NCBI GenBank assembly: GCA_964036045.1
Contig: OZ038380.1
Location: forward strand, 11,761,713-11,825,712
Source of the DNA: Eutreptiella sp. 'Long Island Sound 2002'
Taxonomy: Eukaryota > Euglenozoa > Euglenophyceae > Eutreptiales > Eutreptiaceae
DNA length: 64,000 nt
Direction of reading: 5' to 3'
In this document: one piece after another, positions 44,161 through 56,092 of the stretch
Layout of the letters: each line of letters begins with the position of its first letter
Numbering within the stretch: the stretch's first letter is position 1
Translations under genes and position numbers: made by a program
Notes under the pieces: generated by a model
Databases searched by the model: none
Told to the model about the DNA's origin: nothing
Seen by the model: the letters and a program-made list of their open reading frames with translations, nothing else

Positions 44161-47100
44161 GTCGTAACAAAACGGTAGACCTTGGCCAAAGCCATCGCAG
44201 CCACTACAGTGCAGTGGCGCAGTGGCGCCGTTAGGGTGGTCCGGGGGCGAGAACGGCGTGCATCCCCTCCAATCCAATGGATGTGGCATAGGTCTGTTGG
44301 GCGAGGTCCCCGAGGGGGGGGGGGGCACCGCCGGCCACCATAGCCGTGTCTTGCAACCAACCAACCAACCAACCTTGTCCCCACCCTTGGCGCCCCCCTC
44401 ACTGGGCCCCTCATGCCGGTTGCTACCAGCGTCAGCCCTAGGTGGTTGGTTCAGGTGGCTGGCACGCTACAACGGCCGGCAGCTAGCGGCAGACACGTGT
44501 TGAGTTGTGTATAGAGTACTAGACATGTATTGAGCACCGCGCATTGGCCCCTCGCACGTGCCATAGTGACTATGTGGGGAAGTGATTCAAGGGTGGGGTC
44601 CTTTGTGGACCGACAACAATTTCAAAGCTTGGCCACAGTCCATACACAAGTCAATGCATGGCAACAGCAAAGCTAAGGGACAACACATCTACGCACAAAT
44701 TAGATAAGCACTTGGTGGTTGGTAGGAAAAAATGGCGGCGGCATGTTCTTGTGGCACGTGTGCGTGCGCGCGTGAGTCCGCGAAAGTAGTATCGTATGTG
44801 TGAGCTTGCACCAAGGGGAACCCAAGGGGCAAATGGGAACACATTGTCGATGAGGATGTTGAATTGGATTTCGTGCTTGGCAAATTGTGCCGCCCTACAT
44901 TTCGTTGATTTGGATTTCGGCATGATACGCACTGACATCAAGTTGACACAGGTTAGGGTTAACAGCCAGTCGCACAGGGAGGTCTATGTTACACAACCCA
45001 TGCCCTATGGCACTCATAAACAAGCAACCACTAGCATCGCACATCCGACCAAGGCTAGATGTGTCATGGAAGGCAGAGTTGCCACTATAACACATGTGAT
45101 TCCACAGACGCCACATTGCAACGTGCTTGGAACTGATGCTCAAAAAGGTGGCGAATGCCCACCTCCGCCTCAAATGATGCATGAGGCCGCCTGCTGTGTG
45201 CCACGTATCGGAACCCTAACCTGGAAGAGCGCCAGACAAAACACGCTATGTGCAACAACGTTGAGCTGGTCAAATTCGACGTTGAACAGTGTTTCCTTCC
45301 CTTCCGGACAACCCTCTGAGCAATCTGCTTGCTCTCTCACACAGTGTGTCAAATGACATTGGTCTTCAGCACTCCCAACCATGTTTTGGGTGTTATCTAT
45401 GCTCCTTTTTCTTGCCGCTCCAATGGTGCGCTGGGCCCAAACAACATTGGCACGCGAAGCGGATTTTGCAGCAAGATGCACTAAATAGAATTTCAAGGTT
45501 CGAAGTGCATCTTGCGTGCGGATCGTGGACGAAACGACAATCTTCCACAACATGGTACTTTTCCCGTTCAGAAACTAGTGCATCCGATTTCCCGGGGAAA
45601 GCTCTCCTTGAGAAGTGGCCAGGGAGGAGCTGGATGGTCACACTGGCAGTGGTTGCCACCCTGCCATCTCCCAACCCTCCCAGAGCACAGCTTCTCCATG
45701 CTAGGTTCGCACGCCACGTGGCGTTTGCTAACATTGGAACTCATCGCCCAGGTTATTTGGTTGTCGACTCGTTGTTTGTCCATGCATCAAGTGAATTTGC
45801 TAGCCTTTTAGCCGCGGAGATAAAAGAATAGGATTCGCTCGTGATTTCGGGTTGCAAGAAACTTGTTAGCCCACCCTCCCCTTGAACAATTGCTCCCCTT
45901 GACAATCCCATTTCCTCCGGTTACAGTGGAGTTGTAGTGGAAAGGTCACGGTTGCGTCGTGGCGCATATATAGTCCGCCCCCCGGCGGGGGGGGTGGGCG
46001 TGTATTGCACAGCCCCCCCCCCCCCCAGGGGTGGGGTGCGCCATTGTGCGTTCTAGGGGGGCTGTTCAAGGCGGTTGGGGGATTAGATTCAAAAGGTGTG
46101 GCCACAGCATCAAGGTGGGCCGATGTTGGGCAGAAGGAAGGGCTGTGGCAGGTGGCAGGGCATGTGAACATGCTTGGACAGGGAGGCAAGGAGCCACAAA
46201 TCCAAACACCACAGTGCAGGCAGTGCGTTGGCGTCGCACGTCAAAGAAAGAAAAATGCCGTGGCAATGCATGATAGAAGTTGTGAAGCCACCATATAATC
46301 CGCGAAACCGCACTTCTAGCGTGAAAAGGAGGAATGCCGAACAGTTGCAAATGGCTGCTAGGGGTTTCTTGCTAGATTGTCCGCTACTATGAATGCAATG
46401 CGGTACTACTGGTCACTTGTAGCGTGTTGTCGAGGGTGACAGGCTCCTTGACTTGCAATGTGCCAGCCAGCACCGTCGCGTTGTCATCTAACCTGACCCT
46501 AACCCTAACCTGAGGTTGCCACGAACATGCAGTGTGTGATCAAGTGTGGCAGCCTCAGCGTACCTGTAGGAGAATGGAGACTACACAAACGATTAGCATG
46601 CAGCCCCATAAATGTTTGTTTCCTCTCATTGGTCTCTTTCCCTCCCCTTTGGGTGTCTCTCTGGATCCCCTGCTATCTCATTTCTGGGGTTTGTGAAGTA
46701 TTATGTGTGTGTGCTAGGGTGGCTGGATGTTGCAATTCTTGTGGGTTATGGGTGAGGTGTCCCATTCATGAAAAATTTGTGTGTCATTTGGGCTTGGTGT
46801 TGGGTTTTTTCACTGTGCCCTGTGGCTCCTTATATCTCCTCTTTATCGTAACAGGTTAAGGTGGAGCCTTGCGAAAGTCACATCCCAAACAAATATACAG
46901 GAGTACCTCAGCACGTCCTCCAATTTCTACGGGACAATATTGAGGTTGCAGGGCGCTTTCGTGGTTGCCCGGTGATCTACTACTCCAACAGGTAGCTCCC
47001 ACCACCTGCAGCACGGGAGTCGAGAGGGAATCTAGGAAGGAAGAAGGGGAGGCATGCCCCTTTTACAGGTCTGGTTGCCAGGCAAGAACGAGATCAAATT

Positions 47101-48159
47101 TCAGAGTTGAATTTGGTAAGTGATTTGCACAGACTGCAACCCAGGGCAACCTGTTTTCTAACCCTTCAGCCTCCCTAGGCACCTCGATGGCAGTCTGTCT
47201 GTTGGATCCACTCCATCTCCTTGATGGCTTGGTGATGCGTTGTCTCCTTGGATGCTGCGTGAGTGGGTGGCTACAGGTCCTGTGAATGCAACTCTCCCAG
47301 GCATGTGCCCCACACCCCGCCAAACTAATTACATGAGCTGTCAGCTTTCGACCAGCCGCCCTCACAGGCCATGTGGCCAGATTGCCCCATGGATGCTCTA
47401 ACATGCGCCGTGGTGGGCAATGGGGGTGCGGCAATTATTTGAATGGGGAGTGCATACTGCCAACACCCCCCACCTGGCCAGTGTGTCTGGTGGAATCGGC
47501 TCCAGGTACTGCCACAAACCATGAACCAGGACACTCCAGCCTCCCCTGCACACTAGTGTCCTCTCCCTGAATAGACTTCTGCCTTCCATAATACCATCTC
47601 AGACCCCCTTGCCAAACAGTGGCTTCGTCATCCGCGAAGTAACCTCCGCTCAACATTCATGTGACACCTTTGATCTCAATTGGGCCCCACCAAAAGGAAA
47701 AATAGCCACCACCCCGTCGCCGAAAGAAAGAAAACAGCTTTTGACCTAAAACTAAAAGGCCGGAGACGGCGGATGACATTTACCTCCAGCCCGGCCCTTG
47801 TGCACCGTTTGCATACGCCTGCGGCAAGTTCCTGTTTCGCAGCAATGACTATGGCCACATGGACCATATGAGGACTTTAATGACCATGGGACATACGGGC
47901 AGCAGAGAGGGCAGGAGGCTATCCTACACAGAGGCCCAGGTGGGGTAGATTTCGACATGGGGTTTCAGTTCCACAGAAACTGTAGAACGATTCACTTGAG
48001 GCTTCGCCTGGCACTGACCCTGCCCCACAAAGGACGGGATTTCAGGGGTGCATGGGTGCGTTTCTTGCCCAGGAAGGAACGATTGCTGTGGGCGATCCTT
48101 CCCAATGGGCATCTGCAAATGGCATTCTCACACAACTATTTGGAGTTACGGGGCAATAC
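44161..48159. other. No named gene; coding-like minus segment at 45.2-45.7 kb
   Basis: On the minus strand 45,570-45,660 reads DALVSEREKYHVVEDCRFVH in one frame. 45,216-45,330 reads GKETLFNVEFDQLNVVAHSV and ends ALFQ before a GTTAGG donor, in another frame. These could be exons or a decayed gene; I do not recognise them. C and G runs lie at 44,316, 45,986 and 46,013. Confidence 0.3.
46488..46512. repeat. Short interstitial CCCTAA repeat
   Basis: CTAACCTGACCCTAACCCTAACC, about three imperfect telomere-type units, reverse orientation to the copy at 5,813. Confidence 0.75.
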
Positions 48160-49219
48160 TAAAGAAGGTCCCTACCAGGACCGGCCCCTGCTGTGCCCCT
48201 TCCGCCTGTAATCCCTGCTGATTTGCTCCTGATCAATGCTTGCATTTCTCAAAGTCCCGGGTCCAAAATCCAAAAATATAGAAAATAAAATCCTCCTTCA
48301 ACCCTGAACAGCAACCAGATCCCTCAAATACAGCAATAGCCCAATCCACAATCCAAATTCACACTGCGGGCTTCCGTTCAGCACACCGGTCGTCCCACGG
48401 TGGCGGGCATGTACAAGAATTGCACCAAAGAGGAAAGCCCTGAAATTGGCATATGAACACAAATAAAGCAAAGTTGGGGAAAGAGGTAAACATACACATT
48501 CACAGCCATAAACCCCTCATTCCCTGGACTCAAGACCTTCCCTTGACTCACCAACATATTGCCCTGAACCAGGTCAAATGAGATGGCTGAATGCCATGTG
48601 TCACAAGTCACTACACAAACCCCAAAAATGTGTTCACTCCCAAGCTTCTAAATCCTAGCCCAATAGGGGAGGTGGCGTGTCATGGCCTAGAGTGGCACTC
48701 AGGACCATGCCCTACCCTGACATAACCTTGGTTGGACTTGGAGTCGAATGGGCTTGGAGAACTGCCCCATGAAGATGACCTCACAACCTAACAAAATCAG
48801 GCAAAACACACCATATTGCCCAACATTCAATTATATACTCAAAAATGCATACGGCAAATATCCAAATGCTCCATGCATGTGTCAAACCGGAAAGTAGTAT
48901 ACAAGGGTGATATAGACCAAAGGTCCATGCCCACGAATATCCCATCATTGCCTCCGAAACCCCTCCGGTTATGTACATGACATGCTTCACAAGTCAACTC
49001 ATGAATTTGAGACCTAATTTTGTGAGGCCTCGTGTGCCAAGCCAAAGTGACCACGTGATCGGGCATATGGTGAGGTGCAACACCGAAGCATATGCCAACA
49101 TATAAGCAACATACCATAGTTCACGGATCTCTAGGCAATTTACTGTTAGCCGACCAGTTGAGCACATAAAACACAAAAATGAGCTTAAAATGAGGTCAAA
49201 AACATGAAAATATGTCCAA

Positions 49220-49484
49220 CCCTGGGACCTTGTGATAACCAGAGCTGTGTTAAATTCAATGCAACTCGGACCTCGTCCACATTGTAGCCCTTGAATTTCG
49301 AAATGTCATAGCCAAAAACCACTTCCCAGTTTGGTGGAGAGCTGCCTTCCATGCGCATCGGCACGTAGTATTTCACCAAATCTTTCAACTCCACTTCAGG
49401 TCGCTCCTTGGCTGGGCTAAATCGAAACTATAAATTCAGTTGGATTGAATTTAACACAGCTCTACTTATGACAGGGTCCTAGGG
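49220..49484. mobile_element. 265-bp terminal-inverted-repeat element in the LTR
   Basis: Absent from the paralogous LTR at 54,395, so the boundaries are exact. The left end is CCCTGGGACCTTGTGATAAC and the right end, reverse-complemented, CCCTAGGACCCTGTCATAAG. Both continue with AGAGCTGTGTTAAATTCAAT, giving inverted repeats of about 46 bp. The flanks suggest a 2-bp AA duplication. No transposase, so non-autonomous. Confidence 0.85.
49272..49427 (-). CDS. Exon-like frame captured in the TIR element
   Basis: It fills most of the space between the inverted repeats: 52 codons with no stop, starting after TTTATAG and ending at GACGAG-GTCCGA, so bounded like an exon in phase 0-0. It reads FRFSPAKERPEVELKDLVKY, YVPMRMEGSSPPNWEVVFGY, DISKFKGYNVDE. 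The composition is protein-like. The family is not recognised. I infer a host gene fragment carried by the element. Confidence 0.4.
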
Positions 49485-50857
49485 AAATACAAAGTTGTCA
49501 TGATAGTATATCTCTATGCTCACCCATGATATCCGCGCATGGTTCAATATACAAATGATTGGAACCATTTGCGAACAATTCCCCCACTTGGATCCCCAAT
49601 CGAGCGCATGGAGATACCTTCGCCACTCATATCTACATGCCCCATGAAAATGGGAGTGCACCCATGGATCTCTTTGCCAAACATACCATGAGCAATACAT
49701 ACGCGGTAAACTTAGTATAGCGCTTTGAATCCCACAATTGGGACATGGGCAAAGCCCTTGTCACGTGTGGTTCCCCATCTCTTCGGCCACACGAAGATAT
49801 ATAACATGGGCGTGAGCATATCAAGACATAAACCATGCATATAACACATACCCTCCAAAAGTGGCTCCCACCATGATATGCCATGCCCCTCCATGGACAT
49901 AACTTCACGTTAAAAATACGTGGGAACCCAAGGAAAGTTGCTATGCAACCCCAACACTCATGCGGTACACTCGAAAGTCGCAATAAAATATTCGGTTGCA
50001 CGGTCCAAGAGTTATATATCACTTTCTACCCTCTTGACCCTTATCCCTTGCTATACCGGGCATGTGTACACACCAAAGGCGTTTGATGCTTCCTAAATTA
50101 AGTTGAGACCAAGGCGGTTCCAACCAAATTTTCGAAATTGTTATACCTCGCCGTGAGCCGGAGATATGACCTTTCAAAGTGGTCTCACGAATCACTTTTG
50201 TTTCGACTATATCTCCAAGACAAATGAAGGGCATAACAAAAGGAAGGCTGATTCGTGATCGGGGAAAAATGTCGGACCACTCGAGATTCGTCATATCAAG
50301 TGCGGCGATGTCGAAGTCGAAAATCCGATTCTGAAAGTCTGAAAAAATCGGATTAATTTTGCGAGTGTATAATATGAAAATTGCGGAAGCAACGAACCCT
50401 TTACTGATGAAATCTGACCCTTCATCGGGGTTTCCGCCAAAATATCTGTAAATAACAGTTAACCATTCGGTTACCGCAAAATCGCGAGCCAACTGACAGT
50501 CGCCGATACATTGACCATCAGAACAGAAGGCTGAAAAATTACGGAAACATTATGATAAAAAAACCCTGTTGATTCCTGATATTCTGATATATAAATCTCC
50601 GCTGGCGGTGCCTCGGTACTGAATATGGCCGCTCATGGCCGGAATGGCCAAACCTATCACACTATCACATCAGGTTAGGTCAGGTGGATGGGAGAGTATG
50701 ATATCAGCCAATGGCGGCTTGCCGGCACATAGATACACACCCCAAGTGACCCAAAGATGGCCACGGGGGTCCGAACCGGCTTCACCCCCCTTCTCAGAGC
50801 GTTGTTACCGCTCGGAAGTCATTGAAGAGAGGACGGGAGGACCCTAATGGGCTCCAA

Positions 50858-50876
50858 CCCCCCCCCCCCATGTCCC
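50858..50876 (-). other. E1 polypurine tract
   Basis: On the minus strand TGGGACATG followed by a G run stands directly before the 3' LTR. The same tract precedes the E2 LTR at 55,771-55,790. It is the expected primer site for plus-strand DNA synthesis. Confidence 0.6.
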
Positions 50877-51187
50877 AAGGACACATGGAGGCCACACACA
50901 CGTCGTAGGCGTCCCCCATGCCCCAAGGGAGGAGTGAGGACACTGAAAATCAGTGCCCTACGCCATATCCGGTCTCCTCTTGATCTACAACATGGACCAA
51001 GGGGATCAAAGATAGAAAAACGTCGTCGATCGACCTAAATAAGTATACCACAATGAAATATATATGTGGAGATCGAGTGAAGGGGGTATATGGCCAATCA
51101 AGGCCGAAAAGTCCCTGGATGAACGCCCTCACCCGTCTCCCCAAGCACAGAAACAAACAAAAATGCCAAGGGGGATCCATTACGGTG

Positions 51188-52003
51188 CTACTGCAGCCAC
51201 CAAATGGACCAACACGTCCTTGACAACACGTCCTGTAGCTCCTCCAGCCTTTTCAGGCGTCCCGACATGTCCTCCACCAGGTGGAGGAGGCTGTCCACCA
51301 CTCGCTGCTGCTTCTCTAGGGCCAGCTCCAGATTCCCCCGGTATCGGTCCTGTTCCGCTCGCAGCTCCGACATGTCTCTCTCCGCGGCCGACTGGTCATC
51401 CAGGATCCCCGCGACGTCCTCCTCTAGACCGTCCTTCGCGTTGTCCAGGCGGTCTAGGCGATGCACGATGGCGTCCATCCCCATCTTTGGGTACTTGCCC
51501 ATGAGGAACGACACGTGCTCGCAGTGGCACGCAGCGTGCTTTCCACCTGATCCGGCGCACCCCGCGGTTCCCGGCGCCTCGGAGTCCTCCGCCATGGGTG
51601 TGTCGCCCATGCTATCCCGCGTTGGCTCCGTGTGCCGGGCCACAGGCGCCGTCCTGGCTCTGGCGGGCCTCTCCAACGCCTCGGCATCATGCTCCAGGCT
51701 GGGTTCTGGGGCCGTGTTCGCCCTTGTGGGCGGTCTGGCCATCTCCTCCGACTCCGAGGGTTGCTCATAAGCTGTCCGATAGCCCTCGGAGTGCTCGTAG
51801 TCCCACAGCCTGACCGGGCTGGGGTCCGTATCCATAGCCCCGGCGTCCCCTGCCGCGGGCTTGGGTGACCCGCGCTTCCGGTAGCGCCGGGCCTGTCCTC
51901 CACTGCTGCCTGAATGGCAGGCCTCCTCAGAGTCCTCCGCGGCGGAGCGGAGGTTGCATGCCTTTCGGCAGCGACGCTCACACATGGAGACCAGGTCCTC
52001 CAT
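51188..52003 (-). CDS. gag: E1 gag-like protein, internally joined to the end of pol
   Basis: The open frame's first ATG is at 52,003 (MEDLVSMCERRCRKACNLRS). It is rich in Glu/Ser/Arg with a Cys cluster near the start (C-E-R-R-C-R-K-A-C), a long acidic middle, CHCEHVSFLMGKYPKMGMDA, and a C-terminal coiled coil (ELRAEQDRYRGNLELALEKQ, then LLHLVEDMSGRLKRLEEL). Gag forms the particle in Ty3/gypsy elements. After LEELQDVL the sequence switches to the last codons of pol seen intact at 56,093-56,130, so protease, RT, RNase H and integrase have been deleted. Confidence 0.7.
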   Translation of the reverse strand: MEDLVSMCERRCRKACNLRSAAEDSEEACHSGSSGGQARRYRKRGSPKPAAGDAGAMDTDPSPVRLWDYEHSEGYRTAYEQPSESEEMARPPTRANTAPEPSLEHDAEALERPARARTAPVARHTEPTRDSMGDTPMAEDSEAPGTAGCAGSGGKHAACHCEHVSFLMGKYPKMGMDAIVHRLDRLDNAKDGLEEDVAGILDDQSAAERDMSELRAEQDRYRGNLELALEKQQRVVDSLLHLVEDMSGRLKRLEELQDVLSRTCWSIWWLQ

Positions 52004-52160
52004 GTCAAGTTCTCCTCTTCCCGAACGACGTACTTCTCTTCGGGCTTCAACTTCCGGCGTGGTCTCCACCGAGTCCACAATACGCACCCGGGGCGTACTT
52101 GGGCAGGGCTCATAGGGGCCCAAGTCCCCGGGTCGGCGGTAGGTAGGGGCAGCAGGTACG

Positions 52161-52172
52161 CCTCTGCTACCA
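52161..52172 (-). other. E1 primer binding site, initiator-Met tRNA type
   Basis: Immediately after the 5' LTR end (CTTCTTTA) the minus strand reads TGGTAGCAGAGG, complementary to the 3' end CCUCUGCUACCA found in many initiator Met tRNAs. The position and sequence confirm the LTR boundary and element orientation. Confidence 0.85.
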
Positions 52173-53339
52173 TAAAGAAGGTCCCTACCAGGAGCGGCCC
52201 CTGCTGTGCCCCTTCCGCCTGTAATCCCTGCTGATTTGCTCCTGATCAATGCTTGCATTTCTCAAAGTCCCGGGTCCAAAATCCAAAAATATAGAACATA
52301 AAATTCTCCTTCAACCCTGAACAGCAACCAGATCCCTCAAATACAGCAATAGCCCAATCCACAATCCAAATTCACACTGCGGGCTTCCGTTCAGCACACC
52401 GGTCGACCCACGGTGGCGGGCATGTACAAGAATTGCACCAAAGAGGAAAGCCCTGGAATTGGCATATGAACACAAATAAAGCAAAGTTGGGGAAAGAGGT
52501 AAACATACACATTCACAGCCATAAACCCCTCATTCCCTGGACTCAAGGCCTTCCCTTGACTCACCAACATATTGCCCTGAACCAGGTCAAATGAGATGGC
52601 TGAATGCCATGTGTCACAAGTCACTACACAAACCCCAAAAATGTGTTCACTCCCAAGCTTCTAAATCCTAGCCCAATAGGGGAGGTGGCGTGTCATGGCC
52701 TAGAGTGGCACTCAGGACCATGCCCTACCCTGACATAACCTTGGTTGGACTTGAAGTCGAATGGGCTTGGAGAACTGCCCCATGAAGATGACCTCACAAC
52801 CTAACAAAATCAGGCAAAACACACCATATTGCCCAATATTCAATTATATACTCAAAAATGCATACGGCAAATATCCAAATGCTCCATGCATGTGTCAAAC
52901 CGGAAAGTAGTATACAAGGGTGATATAGACCAAAGGTCCATGCCCAAGAATATCCCATCATTGCCTCCGAAACCCCTCCGGTTATGTACATGACATGCTT
53001 CACAAGTCAACTCATGAATTTGAGACCTAATTTTGTGAGGCCTCGTGTGCCAAGCCAAAGTGACCACGTGATCCGGCATATGGTGAGGTGCAACACCGAA
53101 GCATATGCCAACATATAAGCAACGTACCATAGTTCACGGATCTCTAGGCAATTTACTGTTAGCCGACCAGTTGAGCACATAAAACGCAAAAATGAGCTTA
53201 AAATGAGGTCAAAAACATGCAAATATGTCCAAATACAAAGTTGTCGTGATAATATATCTCTATGCTCACCCATGATATCCGCGCATGGTTCAATATACAA
53301 ATGATTGGAACCATTTGCGAACAATTCCCCCACTTGGAT
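52173..53339 (-). mobile_element. E1 5' LTR, truncated by insertion of E2
   Basis: This is the U5-side 1,167 bp of the LTR. At 53,339 it stops at CCACTTGGAT and the next base begins the E2 LTR. The remaining half of E1's LTR would be expected beyond E2's other end and is not found in the window. Confidence 0.8.
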
Positions 53340-55770
53340 TAAAGAAGGTCCCTACCAGGACCGGCCCCCGCTATGCCCCTTCCGCCTGTAACCCCTGGTG
53401 ACTTGCTCCTGATCAACGATTGCATTTATCAAAATCCAGGGTTCCAAATCCAAAAATATAGAAAATACTATCCTCCTTCAACCCTGAACAGCAACCAGAT
53501 CCCACAAATCCAGCAATAGCCCGATTCACAATCCAATACGGGCTGCGGGCTTCCGTTCAGCACACCGGTCGTCTCACGGTGGCGGGCATGTACAAGAATT
53601 GCACCAAAGAGGAAAGCCCTGAAATTGGCATATGAACACAAATAAAGCAAAGTTGGGGAAAGAGGTAAACATACACATTCACAGCCATAAACCCCTCATT
53701 CCCTGGACTCAAGACCTTCCCTTGACTCACCAACATATTGCCCTGAACCAGGTCAAATGAGATGGCTGAATGCCATGTGTCACAAGTCACTACATAAACC
53801 CCAAAAATGTGTTCACTGCCAAGCCTATAAATCCTAGCCCAATAGGGGAGGTGGCGTGTCATGACCTAGAGTGGCACTCAGGACCATGCCCTACCCTGAC
53901 ATAACCTTGGTTGGACTTGGAGTCGAATGGGCTTGGAGAACTGCCCCATGAAGATGACCTCACAACCTAACAAAATCGGGCAAAACACACCATACTGCCC
54001 AATGTTCAATTATATACTCAAAAATGCATATGGCAAATACCCAAATGCTCCATGCATGCGTCAAACCGGAAAGTAAAATACAAGGGTGATATAGACCAAA
54101 GGTCCATGCCCACGAAAATCCCATCATCGGCTCCGAAACCCCTCCGGTTATGTACATGACATGCATCACAAGTCAACTCATGAATTTGAGACCTAAATTT
54201 GTCAGGCCTCGTGTGCCAAGCCAAAGTGACCATGTGATCCGGCATATGGTGAGGTACAACACCGAAGCATATGCCAACATATAAGCAACATACCATAGTT
54301 CACGGATCTCTAGGCACTTTACGGTTAGCCGACCAGTTGAGCACATAAAACACAAAAATGAGCATAAAATGAGGTCAAAAACATGCAAATATGTCCAAAT
54401 ACAAAGTTGTCATGATAATATATCTCTATGCTCACCCATGATATCCGCTCATGGTTCAATACACAAATGATTGGAACCATTTGCGAACAATTCCCCCACT
54501 TGGATCCCCAATCTGGCGCATGGAGATACCTTCGCCACCCATATCTACATGCCCCATGAAAATGGGAGTGCACTCATGGATCTCTTTGCCAAACATACCA
54601 TGAGCAATACATACGTGGTAGACTTAGTCTAGCGCTTTGAATTCCCCAATTGGGACATGGGCAAAGCCCTCGTCACCTGTGGCTCCCCATCTCTTCGGCC
54701 ACACGAAGATATATAACATGGGCGTGAGCATATCGAAGCACATACCATGCATATAACACATACCCTCCAAAAGTGGCTCCCACCGTGGTATGCCATGCCC
54801 CTCCATGGTCATAACTTCACGTTAAAAATACGTGGGAACACAAGGAAAGTATCTATGCAGCCCCAACACTCATGCGGTACACTTGAAAGTCGCAATAAAA
54901 TATTCGGTTGCACGGTCCAAGAGTTATATATCACTTTCTACCCTCTTGACCCTTATCCCTTGCTACACCGGGCATGTGTACACACCAAAGGCGTTTGATG
55001 CTTCCTAAATTAAGTTGAGACCAAGGCGGTTCCAACCCAATTCTCAATATTGATATTCCTCGCCATGAGCCGGGGATATGATTCTTCAAAGTGGCCTCAC
55101 GAATCCCTTTTGTTTCGGCTATATCTCCGAGCAAAATGAAGGGCACAACAAAAGGAAGGTTGATTCGTGATCGGGGAAAAACTGTCCGACCACTCGAGAT
55201 TCATCATATCGCGTGCGGCGATGTCGAAGTCGAAAATCGGATTCTGAAAGTCTGAAAAAATCGGATTAATTTTGCGAGTGTATAATATGAAAAATGTGGA
55301 AGCAACGAACCCTTTACTGATGAAATCTGACCCTTCAACGGGGTTTCGGCCAAAATATCTGTAAATAACAGTTAACCATTCGGTTACCGCAAAATCGCGA
55401 GCCAACTGACAGTCGCCGACACATTGACAATCAGAACGGAAGGCTGAAAAATTACGGAAACATTATGATAAAAAAACCCTGTTGATTCCTGATATTCTGA
55501 TATATAAATCTCCGCTGGCGGTGCCTCGGTACTGAATATGGCCGCTCATAGCCGGAACGGCCAAACCTATCACACTATCACATCGGGTTAGGTCAGGTGG
55601 ATGGGAGAGTATGATATCAGCCAATGGCGGCTTGCCGGCACATAGATACACACCCCAAGTGACCCAAAGATGGCCACGGGGGTCCGAACCGGCTTCACCC
55701 CCCTTCTCAGAGCGTTGTTACCGCTCGGAAGTCATTGAAGAGAGGACGGGAGGACCCCAATGGGCTCCAA
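53340..55770 (-). mobile_element. E2 3' LTR (chromovirus)
   Basis: A complete LTR of 2,431 bp of the same family as E1. It follows the chromodomain stop (56,093) and a polypurine tract (55,771-55,790). Its outer end abuts E1's LTR. Confidence 0.85.
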
Positions 55771-56092
55771 CCCCCCCCCCCCCATGTCCCAAGGACACAT
55801 GGAGGCCCCACACACGTCGTAGGCGTCCCCCACGCCCCAAGGGAGGAGTGAGGACACTGAAAATCAGTGCCCTACGCCATATCCGGTCTCCTCTTGATCT
55901 ACAACATGGACCAAGGGGATCAAAGATAGAAAAACGTCGTCGGTCGACCTAAATAAGTATACCACAATGAAATATATATGTGGAGATCGAGTGAAGGGGG
56001 TAGATGGCCAATCAAAGCCCAAAAATCCCCGGATGAACGCCCTCACCCGTCTCCCCAAGCACAGAAACAAACAAAATTCCAAGGGGGATCCA

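Larger units (their letters stand above)
48160..50857 (-). mobile_element. E1 3' LTR (chromovirus)
   Basis: Matches 53,340-55,770 across its length and 52,173-53,339 over its first half, about 95% or better by eye. It reads minus: begins after a G-rich polypurine tract (50,858-50,876) at TTGGAGCCC and ends ...GGGACCTTCTTTA at 48,160. All three copies diverge immediately after CTTCTTTA, which fixes this end. Without the 265-bp insertion at 49,220 it is 2,433 bp, against 2,431 bp for the other full copy. Confidence 0.85.

Noticed and set aside
51188-52258. Full 356-codon gag ORF starting at 52,258
   Set aside because: The part above 52,172 lies in the LTR and primer site and has no ATG; the first Met is at 52,003.
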